Counted from the first letter of the stretch, positions 1 to 6,316 are shown. The stretch: DNA of 14,369 bases from DASYYE01 sp035946955 (GCA_035946955.1 DASYYE010000597.1:1-14369), one strand, 5' to 3'. Numbers and translations are program-made. Notes: generated from the sequence alone by a model not told the origin.

Positions 1-404
1 AGGAGCCGCACCCCACCGAGGTCTTCCAGAAGGCTCACTGCGGTGAGGGCCTGGATGATCCCGGCCTTCATGTCGAACACCCCCGGTCCAGAGGCGATCC
101 CGTCGGTGACGGTGTAGGGCCAGGTGGTGAGCGTGCCCACCGGCCACACCGTGTCGAAGTGCCCCAGGACCAGTACCGGGGACGGTGCGGTGCCACCCCA
201 GAGCAGACATGGGCTTGGACCTGGGGCAACCCACCGCGCCCCGCGCCCGAACACTTCCGCTCCCATCTCATCGAGCAGACGGGCGCAGCGTGCGAGAGCC
301 TCGGGGTCAGCGGACGGAGACTCACACCACACCAGCTCCGCGAGCCGCTCGGCCATCCATGGCGCCCTGCTCGCTGCTGCCTTGATCAGGGAGGGGCTGG
401 TCAT
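1..404 (-). CDS. M20-family metallopeptidase, N-terminal part (truncated by window edge)
   Basis: The first 134 residues of a zinc-dependent M20 peptidase (ArgE/DapE/glutamate carboxypeptidase class) are present; the rest lies beyond the left edge. Seen: the metal-binding motif GHFDTVWPVG at residues 81-90 (H82, D84) and, 25 residues on, SGPGVFDMKAG, with D111 as the expected bridging metal ligand. Both motifs and their spacing are characteristic of the family, which hydrolyses amide bonds next to a free carboxylate in small substrates. No signal peptide is visible, so the protein is probably cytoplasmic. The ATG at 404 overlaps the stop codon of the upstream regulator as ATGA, implying a shared transcript and translational coupling. 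The function could be removal of an acyl or aminoacyl group from the molecule made or sensed by the neighbouring operons, which is inference. Family assignment is solid; substrate is unknown. Confidence 0.88.
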   Translation of the reverse strand, partial: MTSPSLIKAAASRAPWMAERLAELVWCESPSADPEALARCARLLDEMGAEVFGRGARWVAPGPSPCLLWGGTAPSPVLVLGHFDTVWPVGTLTTWPYTVTDGIASGPGVFDMKAGIIQALTAVSLLEDLGGVRL

Positions 405-2041
405 GGCCCGATGGCGGGACGTAGAGCGCCAGCGGTGAACTCGCTGATCTCTCCACTGAGCTGGCGAGCGGGGGCCGAGCCCCGGTAGCTGGGCGTGGTC
501 AGCATGTCAGCGACACGCCGGACCCGGCGGGTGAGCCCTTCCACCCGGAAGTCCACGGGGGTGAGCAGCACCGGTCGCAGGGCATCACCCGCGCCGTCGA
601 GGTCACCACCCATCAGCCGCGCCGCGGCGAGGTCAGCTTGGGCTTGGGCCTGGATCTTCACCCACCTACGGCCCTCGGGCATCGCCCTGTACAGGCTGAT
701 CGCGGTTTCCGCCCACATGACCGCCTTCGCCGACTTGCCGAGCTGCAAGTACGCGCTGGCATGGCAGCGGGCCTGCCGCCCAGGGTCGAACCCGAACTGC
801 CCGCCGATCCCGTCGTGCAGTTCCTCGGGCCCGTCCCCCTGCTCGCGTGCCCTGTCCGCGCCCGCGATCGCCTGCTCTGCCTCGTGCTCTCGGCCCTGGT
901 GCGCCCACGCGCGGGCCTCGATGCAGCGCAGGCGCACCATCGCGGTCCCGCCAGGCGCTGCACGCTGAGCCTCGGCTGCCAATGTCAGTGCCGCGCCCGG
1001 GTCACCGGACCAGTAGGCGACCAGTGCCTGCATGCCTTTCGCCCACGACCGCAGCCCTGGATGCCCGACCTGGGTGCCGAATATCCCGGCCGCGCGTGCC
1101 TGCTCAGTCGCTGCACCCCAGCGGCCAAGGTCGAAGCTGGCAGCAGCGAGGAGCCCACACGCGACGCCAGCGGTGAAGTACAGGTCTGCTTCCTGCGCCG
1201 GCCGCCGGGTCCGGGTGAGTAAGCCGTAACCCACATCACGCAACCGCCTGGCCTCAGTGAACACGGCCACGGGGGACACCACGGTGTAGGCGCGTGTGAT
1301 ACGGGTGATGTCGTCGTGGAGCTGGTCCAGCGTCGCCTCGGCAAGGCTGCGGCTAGCCACTTCTCCCGCCTGTTCGCTGGACTCGTGCGCTGCCGCGCTC
1401 ACCGGGTCAGTCCCAGGCCAGCCCGCCAGTTCGGCGGAGCCATCCACTGACTCTTCCATTGCCCCAGGCATCCCGAATGGCGGCATCGCGGCCAGAACCA
1501 CTGGATCCCGGAGTCGGCTTGTGGCAGCTATGTTTTGGGCTGCCGTGACGACCGCTACCGCATCCCTAGGCATCCCCTCACAACCTCGGTCCGCTGTGCT
1601 CCCGGCCGGCCGGGGGGCACGTCTCCTCTCCAGAACCAGCAGGTCTGCGGCGGGCAGGTGCTCGTAGTCGGCCATGTCGAGCAGGTCATGGATGCCAGGC
1701 GAGTTATAGGTCGCGGCAAGCAGCGCGAGAAGGTGCGGAGTCGGCTTACGGCCCGAGAGCCTCTCACCGGGCCCGGGCCACTGTTCATACTCCGACAGGT
1801 GAGCACCGGTCATAGCGGCCCGGCCATGCCGGTCCAGGCCCAGCGCAGCCGCTGTCGCGTTGATCTGGTCAGCCGCCTGGCTGAGACTCCACCCATAAGC
1901 GAGCCGCCAGGCAGCCCGCGGGCGCAGCCGGTAGCGGCGCGCGAACTCTTGAGCGATCTGCTCATAACCCAGCCCCAGCGCCCGCATCCGCTCACGCAAG
2001 GCGACCTGCTCCGCCCGCAGGCCGACCCTGGCACTAGGCAT
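401..2041 (-). CDS. XRE-TPR family transcriptional regulator (546 aa)
   Basis: Large actinomycete-type regulator with an N-terminal DNA-binding region and a long helical repeat region. Seen: residues about 13-110 hold helix-turn-helix-like segments (IAQEFARRYRLRP; AAWRLAYGWSLSQAADQIN) followed by a conserved-looking stretch including LSEYEQWPGPGERLSGRKPTP. Residues about 110-230 form a loose linker. From about 233 to the end there are alanine-rich paired helices typical of tetratricopeptide repeats, probably a ligand- or peptide-sensing region. The frame stays open upstream to 2326, but the ATG at 2041 is preferred because GAGG lies 5 nt before it (2047-2050) and the recognisable domain begins there. 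The gene overlaps the M20 peptidase by ATGA. It is divergent from the radical SAM operon, with a palindromic site between them that recurs before the second operon, so it is the natural candidate pathway regulator. Activator or repressor cannot be decided. Confidence 0.85.
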   Translation of the reverse strand: MPSARVGLRAEQVALRERMRALGLGYEQIAQEFARRYRLRPRAAWRLAYGWSLSQAADQINATAAALGLDRHGRAAMTGAHLSEYEQWPGPGERLSGRKPTPHLLALLAATYNSPGIHDLLDMADYEHLPAADLLVLERRRAPRPAGSTADRGCEGMPRDAVAVVTAAQNIAATSRLRDPVVLAAMPPFGMPGAMEESVDGSAELAGWPGTDPVSAAAHESSEQAGEVASRSLAEATLDQLHDDITRITRAYTVVSPVAVFTEARRLRDVGYGLLTRTRRPAQEADLYFTAGVACGLLAAASFDLGRWGAATEQARAAGIFGTQVGHPGLRSWAKGMQALVAYWSGDPGAALTLAAEAQRAAPGGTAMVRLRCIEARAWAHQGREHEAEQAIAGADRAREQGDGPEELHDGIGGQFGFDPGRQARCHASAYLQLGKSAKAVMWAETAISLYRAMPEGRRWVKIQAQAQADLAAARLMGGDLDGAGDALRPVLLTPVDFRVEGLTRRVRRVADMLTTPSYRGSAPARQLSGEISEFTAGALRPAIGP

Positions 2042-2046
2042 GGACA

Positions 2047-2050
2047 CCTC
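2047..2050 (-). promoter_or_regulatory. Ribosome binding site of the XRE-TPR regulator
   Basis: On the minus strand the sequence GGTGAGGTG precedes the ATG at 2041, placing GAGG 5 nt upstream. This supports the 546-residue start over the longer open frame that reaches 2326. Confidence 0.6.
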
Positions 2051-2187
2051 ACCGCATTCCGGCAGACCGCCCCGAGAGGCTGAACCGCTGGTTACTTCTT
2101 CCTTAGCGCCCGGCACCCCCACCGTCCAGTCCCTGGGCGCGCACGACCGCGTCAGCCAGCTTGGCACACCGACGCACGCAAGGTCAT

Positions 2188-2217
2188 TCCCAGTACTGGG
2201 AGCGATCCGCTCCCAGT
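2188..2217. promoter_or_regulatory. Triple half-site palindromic operator candidate
   Basis: Three copies of the heptamer TCCCAGT stand here: direct at 2188-2194, inverted (ACTGGGA) at 2195-2201, and direct again at 2211-2217. The first two form a perfect 14-bp palindrome. The second and third form a perfect 10-bp inverted repeat around a 3-nt centre (ATC at 2205-2207). Copies one and three are 23 bp apart, about two helical turns. The site is 147 bp upstream of the regulator start and about 300 bp upstream of the first radical SAM gene. The 14-bp core recurs at 6247-6260 apart from its two central bases. Likely a binding site for the divergent XRE-TPR regulator, which is inference. A hairpin in RNA is the alternative for the 10-bp arms, but there is no T-tract. 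Confidence 0.65.
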
Positions 2218-2500
2218 CCGCCCCTTTGCCAGACTCCTTACACACGGACAGACATCTGCCCACCGCGCCTGCGGCCGAGGCCTGAGCTTGACGGTCTTGG
2301 CCGCGTGAGCGGCCGGTGAAAGGCACGGACGGTGGCCACCGGGTAGCTGGCAGGACCAGAAGTCAACCTGATCAAGCATTTCCGCAGGCGCTTCCGTCTG
2401 GAGAAGACATGTTCCCCAGACGGGGAGTGACTTCCTAGGGATCTCCCAGGGAGGCTGTCAGCGCGCTGAGCGCGACCCTGCCCGCATCCGCTGGAACCCT

Positions 2501-2505
2501 AAGGA
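2501..2505 (+). promoter_or_regulatory. Ribosome binding site of first radical SAM gene
   Basis: AAGGA lies 8 nt before the ATG at 2514, in a locally A/T-rich leader. It fixes the start of the first operon. Confidence 0.65.
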
Positions 2506-2513
2506 ACCAATTT

Positions 2514-3512
2514 ATGACCATCTCACCCCCGCCTGTCGCTGTCCTGCCCGTGCCTGCTGTGCCCCGGCTGGGCCGCGTGCACGAATCCGGCGGGCCGGTC
2601 AACTTCACAGACGGCCACCACTTCGCACTGGCCGCCGGAGCTGAACCGGTCGCGCTCGCGCAGAGCGCGACGGCTCCGCTGTCGGTGATCGTGCAGGTGA
2701 CCAAGCGCTGTGACTTTGACTGCGGGTTCTGTTCGGAGACGTTGCAGATGGCTGACCCCACGCTGGAGCAGCTTGACACCTTCCGTGTGAACCTGGCAGG
2801 GGTGGGCCGGGTGTTCCTGTCTGGCGGCGAGCCGCTGTTGCGCCGTGACCTGCCCGAGGTCGTGGACATGTTCTCCGGGTTCATCCTTGGGTTGCCGACT
2901 AACGCCACCCGGGGCGTGGTCATGGCGCCGCAGCTGGCGGGGAAGGTGGACTTCGTCAACATCGGCTTCGATGGGCCGCGCGCCACGTTCTCCAGAGTCC
3001 GCGGCGACTATGCCAAGGCCATGACCGGGGTGCGGGCGTTCATCGCCGCAGGGCTGCCGATCTCACTGTCGGCGGTGGTGCTGCGTTCCACCGTCCATGC
3101 GCTGCCATACCTGCTGCAGATCGCTGATGTGCTAGATGCGGGGAAGCTGAAACTGATCCTGCCGTTGCGCAAGGGCAACGCGCTCGGCCTGCCCGAGCGG
3201 GAGTTCATCACGGCTGAGGAGGGACACGACGCGTTCACCCGGCTGGCCGAGTTGCGGGCAACACACGACTGGCGGCCAGCGGTCCGGCTGACGCCGTGGA
3301 CGGCGGCCACCGAGGGCCACATGATCGTGGTCGAGCCGAACGGCAGCGCCCAGGCCTGGCCCGTCTATGACCAGCCCGACCTGTTCCTCAGGCTCGGCAA
3401 CCTGCTTGAGGAACCCATCACCACGATCTGGGACCGCTACCCCTACAAGACCAACCACTACGCCAAATACCTCGGCACCAGCATCTACGCCGCCGCCCGC
3501 AGCACTCGGTGA
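2514..3512 (+). CDS. Radical SAM enzyme with cysteine-free SPASM/twitch-like tail
   Basis: Seen: the canonical CX3CX2C motif (C66, C70, C73, in KRCDFDCGFC) that binds the [4Fe-4S] cluster, the SAM-contact motif SGGEP at 103-107, and barrel segments typical of the MoaA/PqqE branch (PTNAT at 128-132, GFDG at 151-154, then MTGVRAFIAAG). The C-terminus has EPNGSAQAWPVYD at 274-286 and LGNLLEEPITTIW at 294-306. These match the SPASM/twitch layout, but the cysteines that would bind an auxiliary cluster are absent; the three motif cysteines are the only ones in the protein. Members of this branch use a 5'-deoxyadenosyl radical on peptides, nucleotides or sugars. It is the first gene of operon 1. Its TGA at 3510-3512 overlaps the next start. 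The partnership with nuclease-like and kinase-like genes points towards a nucleotide-type substrate (inference). Substrate unknown. Confidence 0.9.
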   Translation: MTISPPPVAVLPVPAVPRLGRVHESGGPVNFTDGHHFALAAGAEPVALAQSATAPLSVIVQVTKRCDFDCGFCSETLQMADPTLEQLDTFRVNLAGVGRVFLSGGEPLLRRDLPEVVDMFSGFILGLPTNATRGVVMAPQLAGKVDFVNIGFDGPRATFSRVRGDYAKAMTGVRAFIAAGLPISLSAVVLRSTVHALPYLLQIADVLDAGKLKLILPLRKGNALGLPEREFITAEEGHDAFTRLAELRATHDWRPAVRLTPWTAATEGHMIVVEPNGSAQAWPVYDQPDLFLRLGNLLEEPITTIWDRYPYKTNHYAKYLGTSIYAAARSTR

Positions 3513-4282
3513 TGCGCACCTACACCAACCTGGCCTGGCCCCAGGACCCATACCGCACAGGCCAGCAGCTCTACCGCAGCCCAGCCCCACGGCTGGCCGC
3601 GTTCACAGTGGGCTGCGGCAGCGGCGGCAGCCACTCGGCAGCGATCGTCTACCTGCCACTGCACCGCACCAAGACACTGACCGTCACCCAGGAGACACTA
3701 ACGTTCGGGTTCCACGCGGCCAGCGCCAACGGCGAGGCTGATACGCGTGCCCTCGCTGGGCTGGCGGGGCTGGACCTGCTGCAAGCCCGCCGCCACGCGG
3801 CCGTCCTGACCGGCCACCTGCTGCCGGAGAGCCTGACAGTGCTGCGGGCGCTGGCAGGTGACCTTGTGCCTCGTGGCGTTATCGCGTTGGAGCACGAGTG
3901 GGCAGATCGCCGCGCCCCCGCCCCCGGGCGAGCCGCCATGCTGGACTGCGGCCTCGACCTGCCCGGCGCACCATCCCTGGCGCAAGCCTGCCAGCAGGCA
4001 AGCATCGGCATCAGCGCCACCGCTGCCGCAGCGGATACGCCGGTCGCGGCGGAACTGGCCGTGGCTGCGGCGGTGCACCGGGCGCTGGGTATCGCGCTGG
4101 TGGCCGCACGGCACCTGGACAGGTACACGTGGGGAGAGACCTTGCACACCGAGCAAGTCATGGCGGGTGCGGCCTGGGACTTCTTCCCGCAGCTACCCAC
4201 CAGCGGGCCAGCCGCCGCCGAGGAAGCCGAGGCCGCAGCGGCTGGGCAACCAGACACCGCCCCGCGCACGGGGCCTGAATGA
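3512..4282 (+). CDS. Degenerate DEDD-exonuclease-like protein, paralogue of the next gene (256 aa)
   Basis: No named family is recognised by itself, but it aligns by eye with the following gene. LTGHLLPESLTVLRALAGD at residues 99-117 matches VTGHQLSSDLAVLAAASGR there. AAMLDCGLDLPGAPSLAQAC at 141-160 matches the RIVDT block. VHRALGIALVAARHLDRYTW at 188-207 matches LRHSLSTALVAARAAGLGCW. The first catalytic motif is gone: GCGSGG stands where DVEWS would be, and the aspartate of the GH(x)L block is replaced by E106. If the shared ancestor was a DEDD nuclease this copy should be inactive, perhaps a scaffold or substrate-binding partner. The start is ATG 3512, or GTG 3509 just before it; neither has a clear Shine-Dalgarno, so translation is probably coupled to the radical SAM gene. 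The C-terminus (about 226-256) is Ala/Glu-rich and low-complexity. Overlaps the next gene by ATGA. Confidence 0.75.
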   Translation: MRTYTNLAWPQDPYRTGQQLYRSPAPRLAAFTVGCGSGGSHSAAIVYLPLHRTKTLTVTQETLTFGFHAASANGEADTRALAGLAGLDLLQARRHAAVLTGHLLPESLTVLRALAGDLVPRGVIALEHEWADRRAPAPGRAAMLDCGLDLPGAPSLAQACQQASIGISATAAAADTPVAAELAVAAAVHRALGIALVAARHLDRYTWGETLHTEQVMAGAAWDFFPQLPTSGPAAAEEAEAAAAGQPDTAPRTGPE

Positions 4283-5067
4283 TCACCGCCACAAACCTGC
4301 CCAACCCTGCGGCGGTGCCATCACGCTCGCCTGGCACGTTGCTGGTAGCGGCTGTGGACGTCGAGTGGTCGAAGAACTACCGTGTCCGGGGCGCCAACGT
4401 GCCGTTCTGCTACTCGCTGGTCTGGCTTGCCCTGTCACCAGCAGGCGCTGGGACCGGCCTGGGCACTGGGCCGTACTGGTACACCAGCGCCTACGTGCAC
4501 GACACTGCGGAAACCCAGGAACTGACCACCGCGGCAGGCCACGCACTGGACCGGGCCCTCTGCCATGCTGACCTGGTCACCGGGCACCAGCTCAGCAGCG
4601 ACCTCGCGGTCCTGGCCGCCGCCTCCGGCAGGCCGCTGCCGGGAGTGGCCGCCGCCCGCACTGCGTGGCACCAACGGCGCCAGGTCGGCCCCGCGGCCAG
4701 GCCGCGGATCGTGGACACCCGCTACGACGCCGGGCACATCCTGGCATGCCCGTCGCGGCGGCTGGTCGACGTCTGCGCCGGCCTGGGCCTGGATGTCAGC
4801 CAGCCAGAGCTGCGCGGCACGTCCATGACCGCGTTGCACCGCCGTTGGCTGGAAACCACCGACACCACGGCACGGGAGAAGGTCAGCGTGCTCAACCTGC
4901 GGCACTCGCTGTCCACCGCGCTCGTCGCGGCCCGCGCCGCCGGTCTCGGGTGCTGGCAGGACGGGCTGAACGTCAACCGGCTGCTCGCGGGCGGGCTGGA
5001 CGGCGTCTTCGGCTGGGTTTCCAGCCCGGTGTTCACCGCCCTGCTGGGGGACAGCGGTGCTGCGTGA
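4279..5067 (+). CDS. DEDDh exonuclease-like (RNase H fold) protein (262 aa)
   Basis: Seen: AAVDVEWS at residues 24-31 gives the DxE pair (D27, E29) of exonuclease motif I; LVTGHQLSSDLAVL at 99-112 resembles motif II with D108; RIVDT at 143-147 adds D146; LRHSLSTAL at 207-215 resembles motif III with H209, but the metal-binding aspartate normally five residues after the histidine is alanine. The protein therefore keeps much of a DEDDh 3'-5' exonuclease site yet lacks one of the four acidic ligands. This may mean weak, altered or lost nuclease activity, or nucleotide binding without cleavage. It follows its degenerate paralogue with an ATGA overlap, so the two may form a heterodimer (inference). 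Its end overlaps the kinase gene by 11 nt if that gene starts at GTG 5057. Confidence 0.65.
   Translation: MITATNLPNPAAVPSRSPGTLLVAAVDVEWSKNYRVRGANVPFCYSLVWLALSPAGAGTGLGTGPYWYTSAYVHDTAETQELTTAAGHALDRALCHADLVTGHQLSSDLAVLAAASGRPLPGVAAARTAWHQRRQVGPAARPRIVDTRYDAGHILACPSRRLVDVCAGLGLDVSQPELRGTSMTALHRRWLETTDTTAREKVSVLNLRHSLSTALVAARAAGLGCWQDGLNVNRLLAGGLDGVFGWVSSPVFTALLGDSGAA
5046..5051 (+). promoter_or_regulatory. Ribosome binding site deciding the kinase start
   Basis: GGGGGA lies inside the end of the preceding gene, 5 nt before GTG 5057. It favours that start over GTG 5072 or ATG 5075, which lack a good site at normal spacing. Confidence 0.45.
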
Positions 5068-5692
5068 GTGTGTGATGCTGGCCATCGAAGGCACCCACGC
5101 GTCGGGGAAGACCACGCTCACCCACGCGCTGGCCGCCCACTACCGCGAGCGCGGCATCCACGTCGCCACCGTCGAAGAACCCGCGCGCCACAGCCCGTTC
5201 ATCGAAGAAATCGTCGTCCACGGCGAGGGCACCTTCGACCTGGAAACCGAAGTCGACCTGTTCGCCGCGCAACTGTCAGCACAACTGCGGGCGGCGCGCC
5301 AGCACACCATGGTCATCTGCGACAAGACCATCGCCAACGTGCTCGCCTACGCCCGGCTGGTACTGGAAACCCCGCCCCGCAGCCGGGCCGCCGCCACCCT
5401 CGCAGCGATGGAAGCGTTCTGCCTCGCTTGGGCCGGCACCTACGACGCGGTGTTCTACTGCTGCGACCACTTCAGCCAGCACCAAACCGGCGACCCCTAC
5501 CGGGCACAGGTCCTCGACCTCCAGCCAGCCGCCGACCGGGTCGTCCGCTCCACCTGCGCCACCGTCGGCCAGCGCGTCATCGACATCCCACCCAACATGA
5601 CCACCAGCCAGCGCGTCGAATGGGTCGCAGCCCGCATCACCAGACTCGGCATCACCAAAGAGAAACAACCGGCGCGCAACCAGCAACCCTAG
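5057..5692 (+). CDS. P-loop kinase, thymidylate-kinase/NadR-like (211 aa)
   Basis: Seen: Walker A motif GTHASGKTT at residues 12-20 (K18, T19) next to the N-terminus; VATVEEPARHSPF at 36-48, as in deoxynucleoside/thymidylate kinases and NadR-type ATPases that read a substrate after the first strand; and VICDKTIANVLAYARL at 86-101, where D89 occupies the DR-type catalytic position. About 210 residues is usual for dNMP/nucleoside kinases. The protein probably transfers phosphate from ATP to a nucleoside, nucleotide or related small molecule in the cytoplasm; the acceptor is unknown. Last gene of operon 1, translated with an 11-nt overlap from the exonuclease-like gene. A frameshifted inverted copy of its C-terminal half lies at 5965-6177, so a second kinase of this type was once here. 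Alternative starts GTG 5072 and ATG 5075 would remove six residues or fewer. Confidence 0.8.
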   Translation: MLRECVMLAIEGTHASGKTTLTHALAAHYRERGIHVATVEEPARHSPFIEEIVVHGEGTFDLETEVDLFAAQLSAQLRAARQHTMVICDKTIANVLAYARLVLETPPRSRAAATLAAMEAFCLAWAGTYDAVFYCCDHFSQHQTGDPYRAQVLDLQPAADRVVRSTCATVGQRVIDIPPNMTTSQRVEWVAARITRLGITKEKQPARNQQP

Positions 5693-5964
5693 CCTCACGC
5701 ACAACGGCCACCGGGTACCGCCATCACATGGCCAGCTGATGGAACTCATGCAAGCGCTTGATGTCATCCAACACGGTCCTTCGCATGCTGTTCCATGATC
5801 GTACGTTGGGGGGCCGGAACCAACTCATGGCCAGCCGCCAGGTCGGAGCGCCTCCCGCGCGCCGGCTATGAAGTTGGCCGAGCCGGTTCGGCTGGGCACT
5901 CGTCTCCAGACGTGACCAGGCCGCGTGGCTGCCCGAGGACCTGGCTTTCATCCTCGTTGGTGGT
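5693..5964. other. Non-coding junction between operon 1 and kinase remnant
   Basis: No gene, RNA or mobile element could be recognised. Base use is less regular than in the flanking genes. A minus-strand frame is open across the region (about 6050 to 5724) but only continues from the broken kinase remnant and has no similarity I recognise. No clear rho-independent terminator was seen after the kinase stop. Confidence 0.4.
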
Positions 5965-6177
5965 GCGTTCCCTGCCGGGCGGGCTGTTCGCGGCTTTTCT
6001 CCTTCGTGATACCGAGTCTGTCCCACGCGTTCAGCGATCCATTTGGACACGCTGGGCGGTGGTCATGTTAGGGGGCAGGTCGATGACGGGCTGTCCAACG
6101 CTGACACAGGTGGAGTGGACGACCCGGTCTGCGGCTGGCTGCAGTTCCAGGACTTTGGCGCGGTAAGGGTCGTCGCC
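5965..6177 (-). pseudogene. Inverted, frameshifted 3' remnant of a second P-loop kinase
   Basis: The minus strand encodes a sequence that matches the C-terminal half of the kinase at 5057-5692: DPYRAKVLELQPAADRVV against DPYRAQVLDLQPAADRVV, then STCVSVGQPVIDLPPNMTT against STCATVGQRVIDIPPNMTT. By eye about three quarters of 48 positions are identical. The reading frame breaks near 6040, where CAAATGG has one base too many for the Val-Gln-Trp junction. After the shift WIAERV and a Lys-rich tail continue the match. Upstream of the similarity (above about 6177) a stop codon (TAG in the minus frame) appears within a few codons and no P-loop half is found. This is a decayed leftover from a duplication or from recombination between related clusters. 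Confidence 0.8.
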
Positions 6178-6246
6178 TGGCGCTGACAGGAGTGGCTAGT
6201 CCAGAACGGCCAGCGAGTGGCCCCACAGGCTGTCTCGTTCATATTG

Positions 6247-6260
6247 TCCCAGCGCTGGGA
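6247..6260. promoter_or_regulatory. Palindromic operator candidate upstream of second operon
   Basis: A perfect 14-bp palindrome, TCCCAGCGCTGGGA, ends 67 bp before the GTG of the second radical SAM gene. It has the same six-base arms as TCCCAGTACTGGGA at 2188-2201, differing only in the two central bases. Two identical 6-2-6 sites, each in front of one operon in this window, strongly suggest a shared DNA-binding protein, most likely the XRE-TPR regulator at 401-2041. Confidence 0.7.
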
Positions 6261-6261
6261 A

Positions 6262-6275
6262 TGACCGCACGGTCA
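6262..6275. promoter_or_regulatory. Second palindrome, TGACCG-CA-CGGTCA
   Basis: A perfect 6-2-6 inverted repeat one base after the previous palindrome, with unrelated arms. It has the same geometry and lies 52 bp before the gene start. It may be a second operator or part of the promoter. No counterpart was seen in front of operon 1. Confidence 0.45.
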
Positions 6276-6298
6276 CCGTCTCGTTACGCTGCAGGCGC
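6262..6298 (+). promoter_or_regulatory. Possible promoter of operon 2 (weak)
   Basis: A TGACC-type -35 at about 6262-6266 and TACGCT as a -10 at about 6285-6290 are separated by about 18 bp, which would place the palindromes over and just upstream of the -35. The match to consensus is poor and this is only a suggestion; the wider 6178-6327 gap holds no other recognisable feature. Confidence 0.25.
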
Positions 6299-6316
6299 TT
6301 GTGGCAGGACCGACTC

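Larger units (their letters stand above)
2042..2513. other. Divergent intergenic region between regulator and first operon
   Basis: No credible gene is seen in these 472 bp. The region should hold the promoters for both the regulator and the radical SAM operon. The clearest element is the palindromic cluster at 2188-2217. Other related but weaker sequences are a TCCCAG half-site at 2444-2449 and a TCCCC/GGGGA inverted pair at 2413-2426. A TTGACG hexamer occurs at 2288-2293 without a convincing -10 partner, so no promoter is called. Confidence 0.5.

Noticed and set aside
1535..2083. Long plus-strand open frame opposite the regulator
   Set aside because: It is antisense to a well-supported gene in high-GC DNA, with no domain-like sequence and no ribosome binding site.
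2042..2326. N-terminal extension of the regulator to position 2326
   Set aside because: The extra 95 residues lack domain-like character, run over the palindromic site, and the inner ATG has a good ribosome binding site.
2459..2468. CAGCGCGCTG palindrome upstream of operon 1
   Set aside because: Short GC palindromes are common at this base composition and it has no counterpart before operon 2.
2514..3512. Viperin-type antiviral enzyme, given the nearby nucleotide kinase
   Set aside because: The motif region reads KRCDFDCGFCSE and the tail is SPASM/twitch-like, fitting the MoaA/PqqE branch rather than viperin.
2334..5717. Shared GGCCACCGGGTA near 2334 and 5705 as a repeat or attachment site
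   Set aside because: Only 12 bases match and the flanks do not; likely chance in high-GC DNA.
5724..6050. Minus-strand open frame of 108 codons
   Set aside because: It only begins after the frameshift in the kinase remnant and continues into unrecognised sequence; no start signal and no family match.
5795..6166. Plus-strand open frame of 123 codons in the operon junction
   Set aside because: It is the antisense of the kinase remnant; the real similarity is on the minus strand.
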